Part shown: in pieces, positions 40,646 through 49,208 of the stretch | Numbering within the stretch: the stretch's first letter is position 1 | Layout of the letters: the number at the start of each line of letters is the position of its first letter | Assembly: GCA_963747835.1 (NCBI GenBank) | Contig: CAVVGO010000001.1 | Coordinates: 1 to 64,000 of the forward strand | Source of the DNA: JAJPKK01 sp963747835 | GTDB taxonomy: Bacteria > Pseudomonadota > Alphaproteobacteria > Rhizobiales > Xanthobacteraceae | Reading direction: 5' to 3' | DNA: 64,000 nucleotides | Made by a program: the position numbers and the translations under genes | Notes under the pieces: model-generated | The model's database searches: none | Seen by the model: the letters and a program-made list of their open reading frames with translations, nothing else | What the model was told of the DNA's origin: nothing

Positions 40646-41989
40646 ATGCGAGAAGATCGCCGCCTCAAGATTGCAGTTGTCGGCACGGGCATTTCCGGTC
40701 TTTCAGCTGCATGGCTGCTGAGCCGGCGCCACGATGTGACCGTATATGAGCGATCGGATCGCATTGGAGGTCATTCGCATACCGTCATGGCATCCGTCGA
40801 TGGGCGCACGGTTCCGGTCGACACCGGCTTTATCGTCTACAATCGCAACACCTATCCCAATCTCACGGCGCTGTTAGAGTTGCTCGAGGTTCCGACTGAG
40901 GATTCGAATATGTCCTTTGCGGCCTCGCTGGATGACGGTGACCTTGAATATTCCGGCACCGGACTATCTGGCATTTTCGCGCAGCGCCGCAACCTGTTTC
41001 GGCCGCGCTTCTGGTCGATGCTGGCGGATCTGGTGCGTTTCTACCGGAACGCCAGACGTGAGGGAGATGCATTCGACGACGAGCGCATCAGCCTAGGCGA
41101 CTTCCTTAAGAAGGCAGGTTACGGCAGCGCGTTTCGCAACGATCACATCCTGCCGATGGCGAGCGCCATCTGGTGTTCGTTGCCGGCTGATATCCTTGCC
41201 TATCCGGCTGCGTCCTTCATCCGCTTTCATGACAACCACGGGCTTCTGCAATTTGGCGGACGGCCGATCTGGAGGACCGTAACTGGAGGCAGCCGCAGCT
41301 ATGTCGAACGGCTCGTCCGGTCATTTGCGGACCGCGTTCGACTCGATACCGGCGTCGTCGCGGTGCGCCGTACCGCCGAGGGCATAATCGTAACCAATTT
41401 AACAGGCGCAACGGAACGTTACGATGACATTGTCATGGCGACGCACGCCGATCAGACCCTGGCACTCCTTGTTGAACCGAGCCCGCGCGAGCGCGAGTTT
41501 CTCGGCACCTTCCGCTACAGCCGTAATCTCGCGGTCCTTCATTCGGATGCGAACTTCATGCCGAAGCGGCGCGCCGTGTGGTCGAGTTGGAACTACATCG
41601 GTCTCCGCAATTCAGCCCGGGACGGCGTGTGCGTGACATACTGGATGAACTGCCTGCAAAACCTCGATACCGAGACGCAACTGTTCGTGACCCTCAACCC
41701 TCCGCGCCCACCTCGTGGCGGAACGCTGCTCCACAGCGAAACATACGAACACCCGATTTTCGACGCGTCGGCGATCGCGGCCCAACGTCGGCTGTGGCAA
41801 TTGCAGGGCGAGCGGAATACATGGTTCTGCGGCGCCTATTTCGGAGCGGGCTTTCATGAGGATGGGCTGCAGGCCGGCCTCGCGGTCGCCGAGCAACTCG
41901 GCGGCCTCAGCAGGCCGTGGAACGTGCCGAACCAGTCCGGTCGTATCGTGGTCTCTCCTAGGGCGCCTGAAGCGGCGTTCTCGTCATGA
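40646..41989 (+). CDS. FAD-dependent oxidoreductase (amine-oxidase-like, COG2907 type) of the RpoE regulon
   Basis: A 447-residue flavoprotein starting MREDRRLKIAVVGTGISGLSAAWLLSRRHDVTVYERSDRIGGHSHTV-type N-terminus: dinucleotide-binding G13-x-G15-x2-G18, acidic strand end E/R, RIGGHS. VDTGFIVYNRNTYPNL and the C-terminal TWFCGAYFGAGFHEDGLQAGLAVAEQL complete the FAD site. This family is regularly paired with DUF1365 and a cyclopropane-fatty-acid synthase-like methyltransferase, and in Rhodobacter the homologues belong to the RpoE singlet-oxygen regulon. A role in unsaturated or methylated fatty-acid metabolism is inferred. ATG 40598 is an alternative start. It overlaps DUF1365 by four bases. 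Confidence 0.92.
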   Translation: MREDRRLKIAVVGTGISGLSAAWLLSRRHDVTVYERSDRIGGHSHTVMASVDGRTVPVDTGFIVYNRNTYPNLTALLELLEVPTEDSNMSFAASLDDGDLEYSGTGLSGIFAQRRNLFRPRFWSMLADLVRFYRNARREGDAFDDERISLGDFLKKAGYGSAFRNDHILPMASAIWCSLPADILAYPAASFIRFHDNHGLLQFGGRPIWRTVTGGSRSYVERLVRSFADRVRLDTGVVAVRRTAEGIIVTNLTGATERYDDIVMATHADQTLALLVEPSPREREFLGTFRYSRNLAVLHSDANFMPKRRAVWSSWNYIGLRNSARDGVCVTYWMNCLQNLDTETQLFVTLNPPRPPRGGTLLHSETYEHPIFDASAIAAQRRLWQLQGERNTWFCGAYFGAGFHEDGLQAGLAVAEQLGGLSRPWNVPNQSGRIVVSPRAPEAAFSS

Positions 41990-42807
41990 GCGGTTCGTCA
42001 CTCTATGTCGGGACGGTGGTGCACCGGCGCTTGCGGCCGCGCGATCACAAATTCCGCTATCGCGCCTTTTGGCTTCTCCTGGATCTCGACGAACTGCCGC
42101 AGCTTGCAGGACGGCTACGATTGTTCTCGCACAATCGCGGAAATTTCTTCGGACTGCATGACGTCGATCACGGCGACGGCGGCACGGCGCCGCTGCGCGT
42201 TCAGGTCGAACGTCATCTTGCGCAGGCAGGATGCGATATCGCCGGTGGTTCGATTAAACTCTTCTGCATGCCGCGCACGCTCGGCTACAGCTTCAACCCC
42301 CTCAGCGTCTATTTCTGCTATCGCGCCGACACGACGCTCGCCGCATTGATCTATGAGGTTCACAACACCTTCGGCGAACGGCATTGTTACGTGATGCCGT
42401 TCGAGGTCGGAGCTACTCGGCAGGCTTGCCGCAAAGTGTTCTACGTCTCGCCGTTCATGGACATGGACATGCGCTATGAATTCCATGTGCGAGGTCCGGC
42501 CGACCGCGCTGCGATCGCGATCCGGGTGAGCAAGGGGGGCGAAGAAATCCTCCACGCCAGTCTCGCCGGCGCACGCCGGGAATTGACCGATCGTGCCTTG
42601 CTCCGCATGTTCCTGACGATCCCGGCTATTACCTTGAAGGTAACGGCCGCGATCCATTGGGAGGCGTTGCGGCTGTGGCTCAAGGGAATGCGCGTGCGTA
42701 CCCGGCCGGCACCGCCTCGATCGATGGCCACCATCGTCGCTACGCGGCCACAGCCTTCCCCTTCGGCTGCACCTCGGCGGTGTAATCCTCCATCAGCTGC
42801 TTGGTGA
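41986..42807 (+). CDS. DUF1365 domain-containing protein
   Basis: A 273-residue protein whose ATG overlaps the oxidoreductase stop (ATGA). The DUF1365 blocks are clear: YVGTVVHRRLRPRDHKFRYRAFWLLLDLDEL, LFSHNRGNFFGLHDVDHGDG, KLFCMPRTLGYSFNPLSVYFCYR, IYEVHNTFGERHCYV, RKVFYVSPFMDMDMRYEF, HWEALRLWLKGM. Function is unknown, probably tied to lipid modification with its FAD partner. The last 68 bp overlap the 3' end of ilvE on the other strand, and the final 40 residues (RTRPAPPRSMATIV...) are unlike the family, so the tail may be non-native. Confidence 0.92.
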   Translation: MSGSSLYVGTVVHRRLRPRDHKFRYRAFWLLLDLDELPQLAGRLRLFSHNRGNFFGLHDVDHGDGGTAPLRVQVERHLAQAGCDIAGGSIKLFCMPRTLGYSFNPLSVYFCYRADTTLAALIYEVHNTFGERHCYVMPFEVGATRQACRKVFYVSPFMDMDMRYEFHVRGPADRAAIAIRVSKGGEEILHASLAGARRELTDRALLRMFLTIPAITLKVTAAIHWEALRLWLKGMRVRTRPAPPRSMATIVATRPQPSPSAAPRRCNPPSAAW

Positions 42808-43630
42808 TTGCCCCCGGGGTAAACCGCCAGTCCGCGATCTCGGCGACCGCGGTGACTTCCGCGGCCGTGCCGGTAATGAAGCATTCCGAAAAGCTCGTGA
42901 GTTCGTCCGGCAGGATACGGCGCTCGATCACTTCGATCCCGCGCCGCCGCGCGAGGTCGATTGCGGTGGCGCGCGTGATGCCGGCGAGGAAACAATCGGC
43001 GGTCGGAGTGTGGATCTTGCCGTCGCGGACAAAGAAGATATTGGCGCCGGTGCATTCGGCGACCCGGCCTTCCCAGTCGAGCATCATGGCATCCGCATAG
43101 CCGCGCCGCTCGGCGCGGTGCTTTGAGATGGTGCAGATCATGTAGAGGCCGGCCGCCTTTGCAAGGCAAGGCGAGGTCCTCGGGTCGGGCCGGCGATAGT
43201 CGGCGAGATCGAGGCGGATGCCCTTGAGCCGCTGCGCCGGATCGAAATAGCTCGGCCATTCCCAGGTCGCGATGGCGAGATGGATGCTGTTCCCCTGTGC
43301 CGACACACCGAGTTGCTCCGAGCCGCGCCACGCGATCGGGCGCACATAAGCATTGGGCTGGCCGTTCTTCTCCACCACCAGCCGCTTGGCGGCATCGATT
43401 TCGGCGATCGAATAGGGAATATCGAAATCCAGGATGGCGGCAGAATTCTTGAGCCGCTCGGAATGCTCCCTGCTCTTGAAAATCACGCCTCCGTATGCGC
43501 GTTCGCCCTCGAATACGGCGCTGGCGTAATGCAGGCCGTGGGTGAGCACGTAAATCTTCGCCTCCGGCCCCGGCACCAGTTTGCCGTCAAACCAGATCAC
43601 GCCTTCCATTTGATCGAAGGGCACCGCCAT
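42740..43630 (-). CDS. ilvE: Branched-chain amino acid aminotransferase
   Basis: A 296-residue PLP enzyme of fold type IV from ATG 43630 (GGAGGAACGACT). Signature parts: VIWFDGKLVPGPEAKIYVLTHGLHYASAVFEGERAYGG, NAYVRPIAWRGSEQLGV, SPCLAKAAGLYMICTISKHRAERRGYADAMMLDWEGRVAECTGANIFFVRDGK (PLP lysine in the KAAG-Y segment), TPTADCFLAGITRATAIDLARRRGIEV, SECFITGTAAEVTAV. It performs the last step of Val/Leu/Ile synthesis. A longer N-terminal reading to 43951 runs through the promoter region and was dropped. Confidence 0.96.
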   Translation of the reverse strand: MAVPFDQMEGVIWFDGKLVPGPEAKIYVLTHGLHYASAVFEGERAYGGVIFKSREHSERLKNSAAILDFDIPYSIAEIDAAKRLVVEKNGQPNAYVRPIAWRGSEQLGVSAQGNSIHLAIATWEWPSYFDPAQRLKGIRLDLADYRRPDPRTSPCLAKAAGLYMICTISKHRAERRGYADAMMLDWEGRVAECTGANIFFVRDGKIHTPTADCFLAGITRATAIDLARRRGIEVIERRILPDELTSFSECFITGTAAEVTAVAEIADWRFTPGAITKQLMEDYTAEVQPKGKAVAA

Positions 43631-43856
43631 AGTCGTTCCTCCGTCTATTCGGCGTCCGGACGGTGCTGCGCCGGCCGCCTTTCGCGTGTGTTCGTCAACC
43701 TTTTGGCTCCCGCCGGTTTTGCGTCGGGGCTCAAGTCTCGATATGGTTATGCGCCGATGAGGGCACCATTGCGAGCGCGACGCAGAGGTTGACCTTGCGA
43801 CCGCGGCGCACGATCCTTTCGCGAAGCACGCCAATCCGGTAACAAAAAATCCAAAA

Positions 43857-43877
43857 TATGTCAACATGACTGACATA
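43857..43877. promoter_or_regulatory. Dyad overlapping the marR start, probable operator
   Basis: TATGTCA (43857-43863), seven-base centre, TGACATA (43871-43877): perfect arms, with the ATG at 43866 inside the centre. It lies in an AT-rich spot (AACAAAAAATCCAAAATATG) that contrasts with the surrounding DNA. Size and position fit a site for the MarR protein itself. Confidence 0.5.
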
Positions 43878-44405
43878 AATGTGAACGCAATTCCGGCTCC
43901 TTCCGCCCCGGCCGGAGCCCGGGAAAAGGACCACCCGGCGTTCGATCTCATCGAACTCCTGTTCTTCGCCTATCGTGACTTCGTCGGCGATGCCGACGAA
44001 GTCCTCGCGAAGTTCGGGTTTGGGCGGGCGCATCATCGGGTACTGCATTTCGTCAACCGCAATCCCGGCATGAAGGTCGCCGAACTGCTCGACATCCTCA
44101 AGATCACCAAGCAGTCGCTCGGCAGGGTCCTGAAGCAACTCATCGATGAAGGCTATGTCGAGCAGAAGGAGGGCGCCACCGACCGCCGGCAGCGCTTGCT
44201 GTTCGTCACCGCCAAAGGCGAGGCACTGGCGATGCGGCTGGCCGGCCTGCAGACCGCCCGTATTGGACGCGCGTTTGCGGAACTCGGCGCGTCCGATCGC
44301 GCGACGGCGCGGCGCTTCCTGATCGCCATGCTCGATGCGGGAGAGCGCGACCGCGTGCTCCGCCTGATCGACGGGACCGGCCGTTCACGTCGCCGTCGGC
44401 CCTGA
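43866..44405 (+). CDS. MarR family transcriptional regulator (PetP-like)
   Basis: A 179-residue winged-helix regulator. Helices: HPAFDLIELLFFAYRDFVGDADEVLAKFGFGRAHHRVLHFV, recognition VAELLDILKITKQSLGRVLKQLIDEGYV, wing KEGATDRRQRLLFVTAKG. It is followed within 33 bp by a response regulator and then a sensor kinase; in Rhodobacter capsulatus the analogous petP-petR pair encodes a MarR protein and an OmpR-type regulator affecting cytochrome bc1 synthesis. No Shine-Dalgarno sequence precedes ATG 43866; GTG 43881 is a possible later start. The dyad over the start suggests autoregulation. Confidence 0.92.
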   Translation: MTDINVNAIPAPSAPAGAREKDHPAFDLIELLFFAYRDFVGDADEVLAKFGFGRAHHRVLHFVNRNPGMKVAELLDILKITKQSLGRVLKQLIDEGYVEQKEGATDRRQRLLFVTAKGEALAMRLAGLQTARIGRAFAELGASDRATARRFLIAMLDAGERDRVLRLIDGTGRSRRRRP

Positions 44406-44438
44406 CCGCAACGGCCCGTTGGGCCAAGGAGAATCGCG

Positions 44439-45149
44439 ATGCAGGCCCCGACCGCACCGTTTCGAGACGACGCGCCGCACCTGCTCGTGGTCGACGACGA
44501 TCGCCGTATTCGCGACCTGCTGTCCCGCTTCCTGCAGCGCGAAGGCTATCGCGTCACCACCGCTCAGAACGCCGCCGACGCGCGCGCGAAGCTTGACGGT
44601 CTCGCGTTTGATCTCCTCATTCTCGACGTCATGATGCCGGGCGAAACCGGCTTGGAGTTTGCCAAGTCTCTGCGCGTCACCTCGCAGGTGCCGATCCTGA
44701 TGCTGACCGCGCGCGCCGAGAAGGAAAGCCGGATCGCCGGCCTCGAAATCGGCGCCGACGATTACGTGGCGAAGCCGTTCGAGGCGCGGGAACTGTCGCT
44801 GCGCATCGCCAATATCCTCAAGCGCACCAAGCCGGCGGCACCTCCGCCGCCGGCCGAATCGGTGCGGTTCGGCCCGTTCGTGTTCCATATGGCCCGTGGC
44901 GAGTTGCGCCGCTGCGAGGAGATCGTCCATCTCACCGATCGCGAGAAGGACATGCTGCGGCTCCTTGCGGTGCGGCCGGGCGAGACAGTAACGCGGCAAA
45001 TGCTGGCAGGTGGCGCGGCGGCCGCCGGCGAGCGCGCCGTCGACGTGCAGGTCAACCGGCTTCGCCGCAAGATCGAGACCGATCCCGCCAATCCGCTGTT
45101 CGTACAGACCGTGCGCGGCATCGGTTACCGGCTCCTGGTGCTGACATGA
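44439..45149 (+). CDS. OmpR-family response regulator (PetR-like)
   Basis: A 236-residue regulator (AAGGAGAATCGCG before ATG 44439). Receiver domain: HLLVVDDDRRIRDLL with the acidic pair, phospho-acceptor Asp63 in LLILDVMMPGE, Thr90 in LMLTARAE, Lys112 in DDYVAKPFE. A Pro-rich linker precedes the winged-helix DNA-binding domain (LTDREKDMLRLLAVRPGETVTRQML ... RAVDVQVNRLRRKIETDPANPLFVQTVRGIGYRL). The stop overlaps the kinase start by four bases. Its cognate kinase is the next gene. Confidence 0.95.
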   Translation: MQAPTAPFRDDAPHLLVVDDDRRIRDLLSRFLQREGYRVTTAQNAADARAKLDGLAFDLLILDVMMPGETGLEFAKSLRVTSQVPILMLTARAEKESRIAGLEIGADDYVAKPFEARELSLRIANILKRTKPAAPPPPAESVRFGPFVFHMARGELRRCEEIVHLTDREKDMLRLLAVRPGETVTRQMLAGGAAAAGERAVDVQVNRLRRKIETDPANPLFVQTVRGIGYRLLVLT

Positions 45150-46531
45150 CGAGCCTCGATGTCGGCATCCGGCTGCGGACGGCGGCAGGCCGGCTGGTCG
45201 GTTTCTGGGAGAACATCGACCGTTGGTTCAAGAGCATGCTGCCGAAGGGCCTCTATGCCCGCGCGCTGCTCATCATCATTACCCCGATGGTGATCCTGCA
45301 ATCGGTGGTCGCCTTCGTGTTCATGGAGCGGCACTGGAACACGGTGACGCGGCGGTTGTCGGCGGCCGTGACCCAGGACATCGCCGCCGTGATCGATATC
45401 CGCAAAGTCTATCCGCAGGACCGCGACTACACCGATCTGCGCCGCATCGCCCAGGAACGCCTCGGCCTCGTGGTCGACTTCCTTCCCGCCAACGAAATGC
45501 CGCCGCTCGGACAGAAGCCGTTTTTCTCGCTGCTCGACCAGGCGCTCTCGGAAGAGGTGAGGAAGCAGATCGGCCGGCCGTTCTGGATCGACACGGTTGG
45601 GCGCTCCAATCTGGTCGAGATTCGCATCCAGCTCGACGACGCGGTGATGCGGGTATTCGCGCGCCGCAATGCCGCCTACGCGTCGAATTCGGAGATCTTC
45701 CTGTTGTGGATGGTCGGAACCTCGCTGGTGCTGATCACTGTCGCGATCCTGTTCCTGCGCAATCAGATCCGCCCAATCTTGCGGCTCGCCGAGGCGGTGG
45801 AAAGCTTCGGCAAGGGCCGCGAGGTGCCGAACTTCCGGCCCCGCGGCGCCCAGGAGGTGCGCCGTGCTGCCTCGGCCTTCATCGAGATGAAGGCGCGGGT
45901 GGAGCGCACCATCGAGCAACGCACCACCATGCTGGCCGGGGTGTCCCACGACCTGCGCACCGTGCTGACACGCTTCAAGCTTGAGCTCGCGCTCATCGGC
46001 GACGGCCCCGAGGCCGAGGCGATGAAGAAGGACATCGACGAGATGAGCCGCATGCTCGAGGCCTATCTCGCCTTCGCGCGGGGCGACGCCGGCGAGTCGC
46101 CGGAGCCGACGGACATGTCGGCGTTCCTGGAGGAGTTGAAGGTCGACGCCGAGCGCCATGGTCACAAGACGACGGTCGAGTTCCACGGCTACCCGGTGGT
46201 GACGGTGCGGCCGAACGCGTTCAAACGCTGCCTCGCCAACCTGGTTTCGAACGCCTCCCGGTTCGCCGCCGCGATCGCGATCACGGGGCATCGCGATCAC
46301 CGGTACATGACGATCGCGGTCGATGACGACGGGCCGGGTATTCCGGCGAACCTGCGCGAGGACGTCTTCAAGCCGTTCTTGCGCCTCGACGATGCCCGCA
46401 ACCAGGACGAGGGCGGCAGCGGCCTCGGCCTTGCGATCGCGCGCGACATCGCCCGCTCCCATGGCGGCGACATCATGCTGAGCGACAGCCCGATGGGTGG
46501 TCTGCGGGCCTCGGTGCGGATTCCGGTGTAG
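45146..46531 (+). CDS. Sensor histidine kinase (EnvZ-type)
   Basis: A 461-residue inner-membrane kinase. Membrane segments at about 40-60 and 184-205 enclose a periplasmic sensor of about 120 residues; a HAMP domain follows (ILRLAEAVESFGKGREVPNFRPRGAQEVRRAASAF). The dimerisation/phosphotransfer box is MLAGVSHDLRTVLTR with His268. The ATPase has N (CLANLVSNASRF), G1 (IAVDDDGPGIP), F (VFKPFLRL) and G2 (GGSGLGLAIARDI) boxes. It phosphorylates the adjacent OmpR-type regulator. The signal is unknown. Confidence 0.95.
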   Translation: MTSLDVGIRLRTAAGRLVGFWENIDRWFKSMLPKGLYARALLIIITPMVILQSVVAFVFMERHWNTVTRRLSAAVTQDIAAVIDIRKVYPQDRDYTDLRRIAQERLGLVVDFLPANEMPPLGQKPFFSLLDQALSEEVRKQIGRPFWIDTVGRSNLVEIRIQLDDAVMRVFARRNAAYASNSEIFLLWMVGTSLVLITVAILFLRNQIRPILRLAEAVESFGKGREVPNFRPRGAQEVRRAASAFIEMKARVERTIEQRTTMLAGVSHDLRTVLTRFKLELALIGDGPEAEAMKKDIDEMSRMLEAYLAFARGDAGESPEPTDMSAFLEELKVDAERHGHKTTVEFHGYPVVTVRPNAFKRCLANLVSNASRFAAAIAITGHRDHRYMTIAVDDDGPGIPANLREDVFKPFLRLDDARNQDEGGSGLGLAIARDIARSHGGDIMLSDSPMGGLRASVRIPV

Positions 46532-46584
46532 CGGTCAAAAACTGGCCGGACTGTTCGGGTAGGACCAAGCGCCGGCGTTGAGCC

Positions 46585-47313
46585 TCAAATCGGCATCGGC
46601 TCTTCGCCGAGGTCACTCTCCTCGTCGCGATGGCGCCGTCGGCGCAGGCGCGGCAGGCAGCAGCGGCTCGGCACGAAGCGGGATAGATCGTCGAGAAAGC
46701 CGACCCAGCGCTGGCCGCGGGCGAGCGCGCGATCGAGTGCCGCCATGGTGCGGGCGAGGCCGTCATCGTTGTCATCCACGAACGTGCGCAGCACGCGGGC
46801 GAACAGCAGCGCCAGACCCTGGGCGCGCACCATGCCCTTGGGGCCGGATGCCGTGATATTGGCGGCCGTGAGCATCCATTCCTGCGAATTCACCGCAAGT
46901 CGGTTGAGGGCGAGGGCAAGCCCGGGATTACGCCGCACCGAGCGCAGCAGGGATCGGATCGCGGGCCGGTGTGGGGCGAGCATTTCGAGCCGGCGCATCA
47001 GCACATCGAACAGGCGTTCGCGCGGCGGCTCCTCGGCGAGGTCGGCGTCACCGCCCCCCAGCACCTTACGGTCAACGTCCTTGATATGAGCGGCGTAGAT
47101 CGCGAGCTTGGAGCCGAATTCACCGCGCAGCACGCTCAGCGACACACCGGCGCGCGCCGCGATGTCGCCATAGCCGATATCCTCGAACGGCTGCTCACCG
47201 AGCAGCGCCAGGAAGGCCGCGATGATCTTTTCGCGGTCGGTGCCTGGCAAATCACTCGCTCCATTGTCGTTGCGCGAATGCGGCGGGGTCGCTTTCGCTG
47301 GCTTGCGGGCCAT
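46585..47313 (-). CDS. TetR/AcrR family transcriptional regulator
   Basis: A 242-residue regulator starting MARKPAKATPP at 47313. The helix-turn-helix is GTDREKIIAAFLALLGEQPFEDIGYGDIAARAGVSLSVLRGEFGSKLAIYAAHIKDVD. The remaining helices form the ligand and dimer domain (FDVLMRRLEMLAPHRPAIRSLLRSVRRNPGLALALNRLAVNSQEWMLTAANI). The basic/acidic tail (RLRRRRHRDEESDLGEE) is unusual. It is on the same strand as proC, 108 bp downstream of it. The target is unknown; there is no efflux gene nearby. Confidence 0.9.
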   Translation of the reverse strand: MARKPAKATPPHSRNDNGASDLPGTDREKIIAAFLALLGEQPFEDIGYGDIAARAGVSLSVLRGEFGSKLAIYAAHIKDVDRKVLGGGDADLAEEPPRERLFDVLMRRLEMLAPHRPAIRSLLRSVRRNPGLALALNRLAVNSQEWMLTAANITASGPKGMVRAQGLALLFARVLRTFVDDNDDGLARTMAALDRALARGQRWVGFLDDLSRFVPSRCCLPRLRRRRHRDEESDLGEEPMPI

Positions 47314-47421
47314 GGCCGGCTCCTGTGATGCAAGGGCTCCCGAATCAATGTAGAGCCGCGAAGGCGGCAGTACCAGGGCCGCGGCAATCTCGGTAATGCG
47401 CTTTGCGAGCAAACTTGGCAA

Positions 47422-48267
47422 TCAGCCGGCAAGCTCGCGTCCGCGCCGCGTCGCGGCCGCGACGGCGCGCCGCATCAGCACGTCGAGACCGTCCGGCGCC
47501 ATCAGTACCTCCAGGGCCGCCGCCGTGGTGCCGCCCGGCGACGTGACGTTGGTGCGAAGTGTCTCGGCATCGAGCGGCGAGCGGTGCAGGAGTTCGCCCG
47601 AGCCCGCGACGGTCGCGCGCGCAAGCCGCGCGGCGAGGCCCGCCGGCAGGCCTGCAGCTTCGCCGGCGCGGGCGAGGCATTCAGCCAGCAGGAACACGTA
47701 GGCGGGACCCGATCCCGACACCGCCGTGACGGCGTCCATCAGGGTTTCGTCGGCGACCCATTCGACGGCACCGGTCGCCGCGAGCAGCGCGTACGCGAGT
47801 TCGCGCTGCGCCGCCGTCACCCGCTCATTGGGCACCGCGACCGTGATGCCGCGCCCGATCGCGGCCGGTGTGTTGGGCATGGCCCGGATGATTGCCGTAT
47901 CGCGCGGCAGCGCGCTGCCGAGAAAGGCGATAGTGCGCCCGGCCATGATGGAAATCAGGACGGTCGTGGGCGATGCCAGCGCCGCTACGGTTGCCATCGC
48001 GTCGGGCGCCGTCTGCGGCTTGATCGCGAGCACGATGGCGTCAGGCCGGATCGTCGCGGCCTGCGGATTCAGGCGCAACCCGCGCGCCGCGAGCGCTGCG
48101 ATCGGCGGTGCCGGCTGCGGCTCGATGACGGCGATGCGGGCCGGATCGACGCCGAGCCCGATCCAGCCATCCAGCATGGCGCCGCCCATCTTGCCGGCCC
48201 CGACCAGCGCCACGACGCCGGTGAATTGGGAGAGGGCGGATGATCCTTGCGCGTTCGATGTCGTCAT
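47422..48267 (-). CDS. proC: Pyrroline-5-carboxylate reductase
   Basis: ProC reduces pyrroline-5-carboxylate to proline with NAD(P)H. The 281-residue product has the Rossmann loop VVALVGAGKMGGAMLDGWIGLG, AIVLAIKPQ, ISIMAGRTIAFLGSALP, AIIRAMPNTPAAIGRGITV, and the substrate-binding TAVSGSGPAYVFLLAECLARAGEAAGLP, TVAGSGELL, RTNVTSPGGTTAAALEVL. Family length is 265-280. No obvious ribosome site could be distinguished in front of ATG 48267. Confidence 0.95.
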   Translation of the reverse strand: MTTSNAQGSSALSQFTGVVALVGAGKMGGAMLDGWIGLGVDPARIAVIEPQPAPPIAALAARGLRLNPQAATIRPDAIVLAIKPQTAPDAMATVAALASPTTVLISIMAGRTIAFLGSALPRDTAIIRAMPNTPAAIGRGITVAVPNERVTAAQRELAYALLAATGAVEWVADETLMDAVTAVSGSGPAYVFLLAECLARAGEAAGLPAGLAARLARATVAGSGELLHRSPLDAETLRTNVTSPGGTTAAALEVLMAPDGLDVLMRRAVAAATRRGRELAG

Positions 48268-48411
48268 CGGAAAATCTTCGTGGTTGCGGGCGTGCAGCCA
48301 TGCCGCTCAGTCCTCGAGCGACAGACTGCATCAGGTTCGTGATATCGTGAAACTGGCAGAGGAATAGAGTACCCGCAACTGATGGCGGTGGCCGACGAAG
48401 AGGAGCAGAAC

Positions 48412-48690
48412 ATGCAGGAACTGGATCTGACCTGGGGCCGATCCATGCGGGTGTGGTGGCTGATGGTATGGCGTGGCGCGGTCGGAGGGCTCGTTTTCGG
48501 AGTGATTGTCGGAGCCATCACCGGCTTTGTCATCGCCATGTTGCAGGGCAGCATCCAAACCATCACCGTGGTCAGCGCAACTCTCGGCTATACTGTTGGA
48601 TTAGTCTGGTCGATGTTCGTTGTTCGAATGGCTCTTGCCAAACGTTATAAGGAATTCAGGTTCGCGTTGGTTCCGCCGGCATCAAGCTGA
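48412..48690 (+). CDS. Small membrane protein with two predicted transmembrane helices
   Basis: A 92-residue protein from ATG 48412, chosen over 48382 because AGAGGAGCAGAAC precedes it. It reads MQELDLTWGRSMRVWWLMVWRGAVGG, with two hydrophobic helices (GLVFGVIVGAITGFVIAML and TVVSATLGYTVGLVWSMFVV) and a basic/aromatic end (ALAKRYKEFRFALV). It lies on the plus strand between two minus-strand genes. No family is recognised. The WW-rich N-terminus and short size suggest an inner-membrane accessory protein. Confidence 0.72.
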   Translation: MQELDLTWGRSMRVWWLMVWRGAVGGLVFGVIVGAITGFVIAMLQGSIQTITVVSATLGYTVGLVWSMFVVRMALAKRYKEFRFALVPPASS

Positions 48691-48707
48691 AGGTCGGCGG
48701 GGGCGGG

Positions 48708-49208
48708 TCACGCCTGTCCGGAGGTCTCGAACATGGCTGATTCCAGCGCTTCGCGAGGGCTCTTACCGGCCCATAATACGAATTGGAACGCTTGGTAGTG
48801 ACGCTCGCAGGCATCGAGCCCGATGCCGAGCACCGCCTCGCACTGGGCGTCGGACGCCGCGACGCCGCCGGTCAGTACCTGGGCGTGGCGGAACATGATG
48901 ATGCCGTCGTTGCTCCAGACGTCGAAATGTCCAACCCAGAGCTGCTCGTTGATGAGAGCCGCGAGCTCGATCACCTCGATGCGGCGGCGCTCCGGCACCT
49001 TGAGTTCGAACGCGCAAGCGAGATGCAGCGCCTCGATGTCGGGCATCCAGGTGAACGAGACCTGGTAGTCGGTCCATTGACCGCCCACCAGGATCGTTAC
49101 CTCGTCCTCGCTGGCGCGGGCGAACGACCAGTCGTGGGCGGTTGCGAGCCGCTCGACCACGTCGACCGGATTCTGGTGCTGTTCTTCGGTCATATCCGTC
49201 AGCGACAT
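48708..49208 (-). CDS. YbjN domain-containing protein
   Basis: A 166-residue protein starting MSLTDMTEEQHQNPVDVVERLATAHDWSFARASEDEVT at 49208 (GGCAGGTGACC upstream). The YbjN (type III secretion-chaperone-like) fold is suggested by ILVGGQWTDYQVSFTWMPDIEALHLACAFELKVPERRRIEVIELAALINEQLWVGHFDVWSNDGIIMFRHAQVL. YbjN proteins in enterobacteria influence motility and stress. In Rhizobiales the gene usually sits just upstream of proC, as here apart from the small plus-strand gene. Confidence 0.92.
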   Translation of the reverse strand: MSLTDMTEEQHQNPVDVVERLATAHDWSFARASEDEVTILVGGQWTDYQVSFTWMPDIEALHLACAFELKVPERRRIEVIELAALINEQLWVGHFDVWSNDGIIMFRHAQVLTGGVAASDAQCEAVLGIGLDACERHYQAFQFVLWAGKSPREALESAMFETSGQA

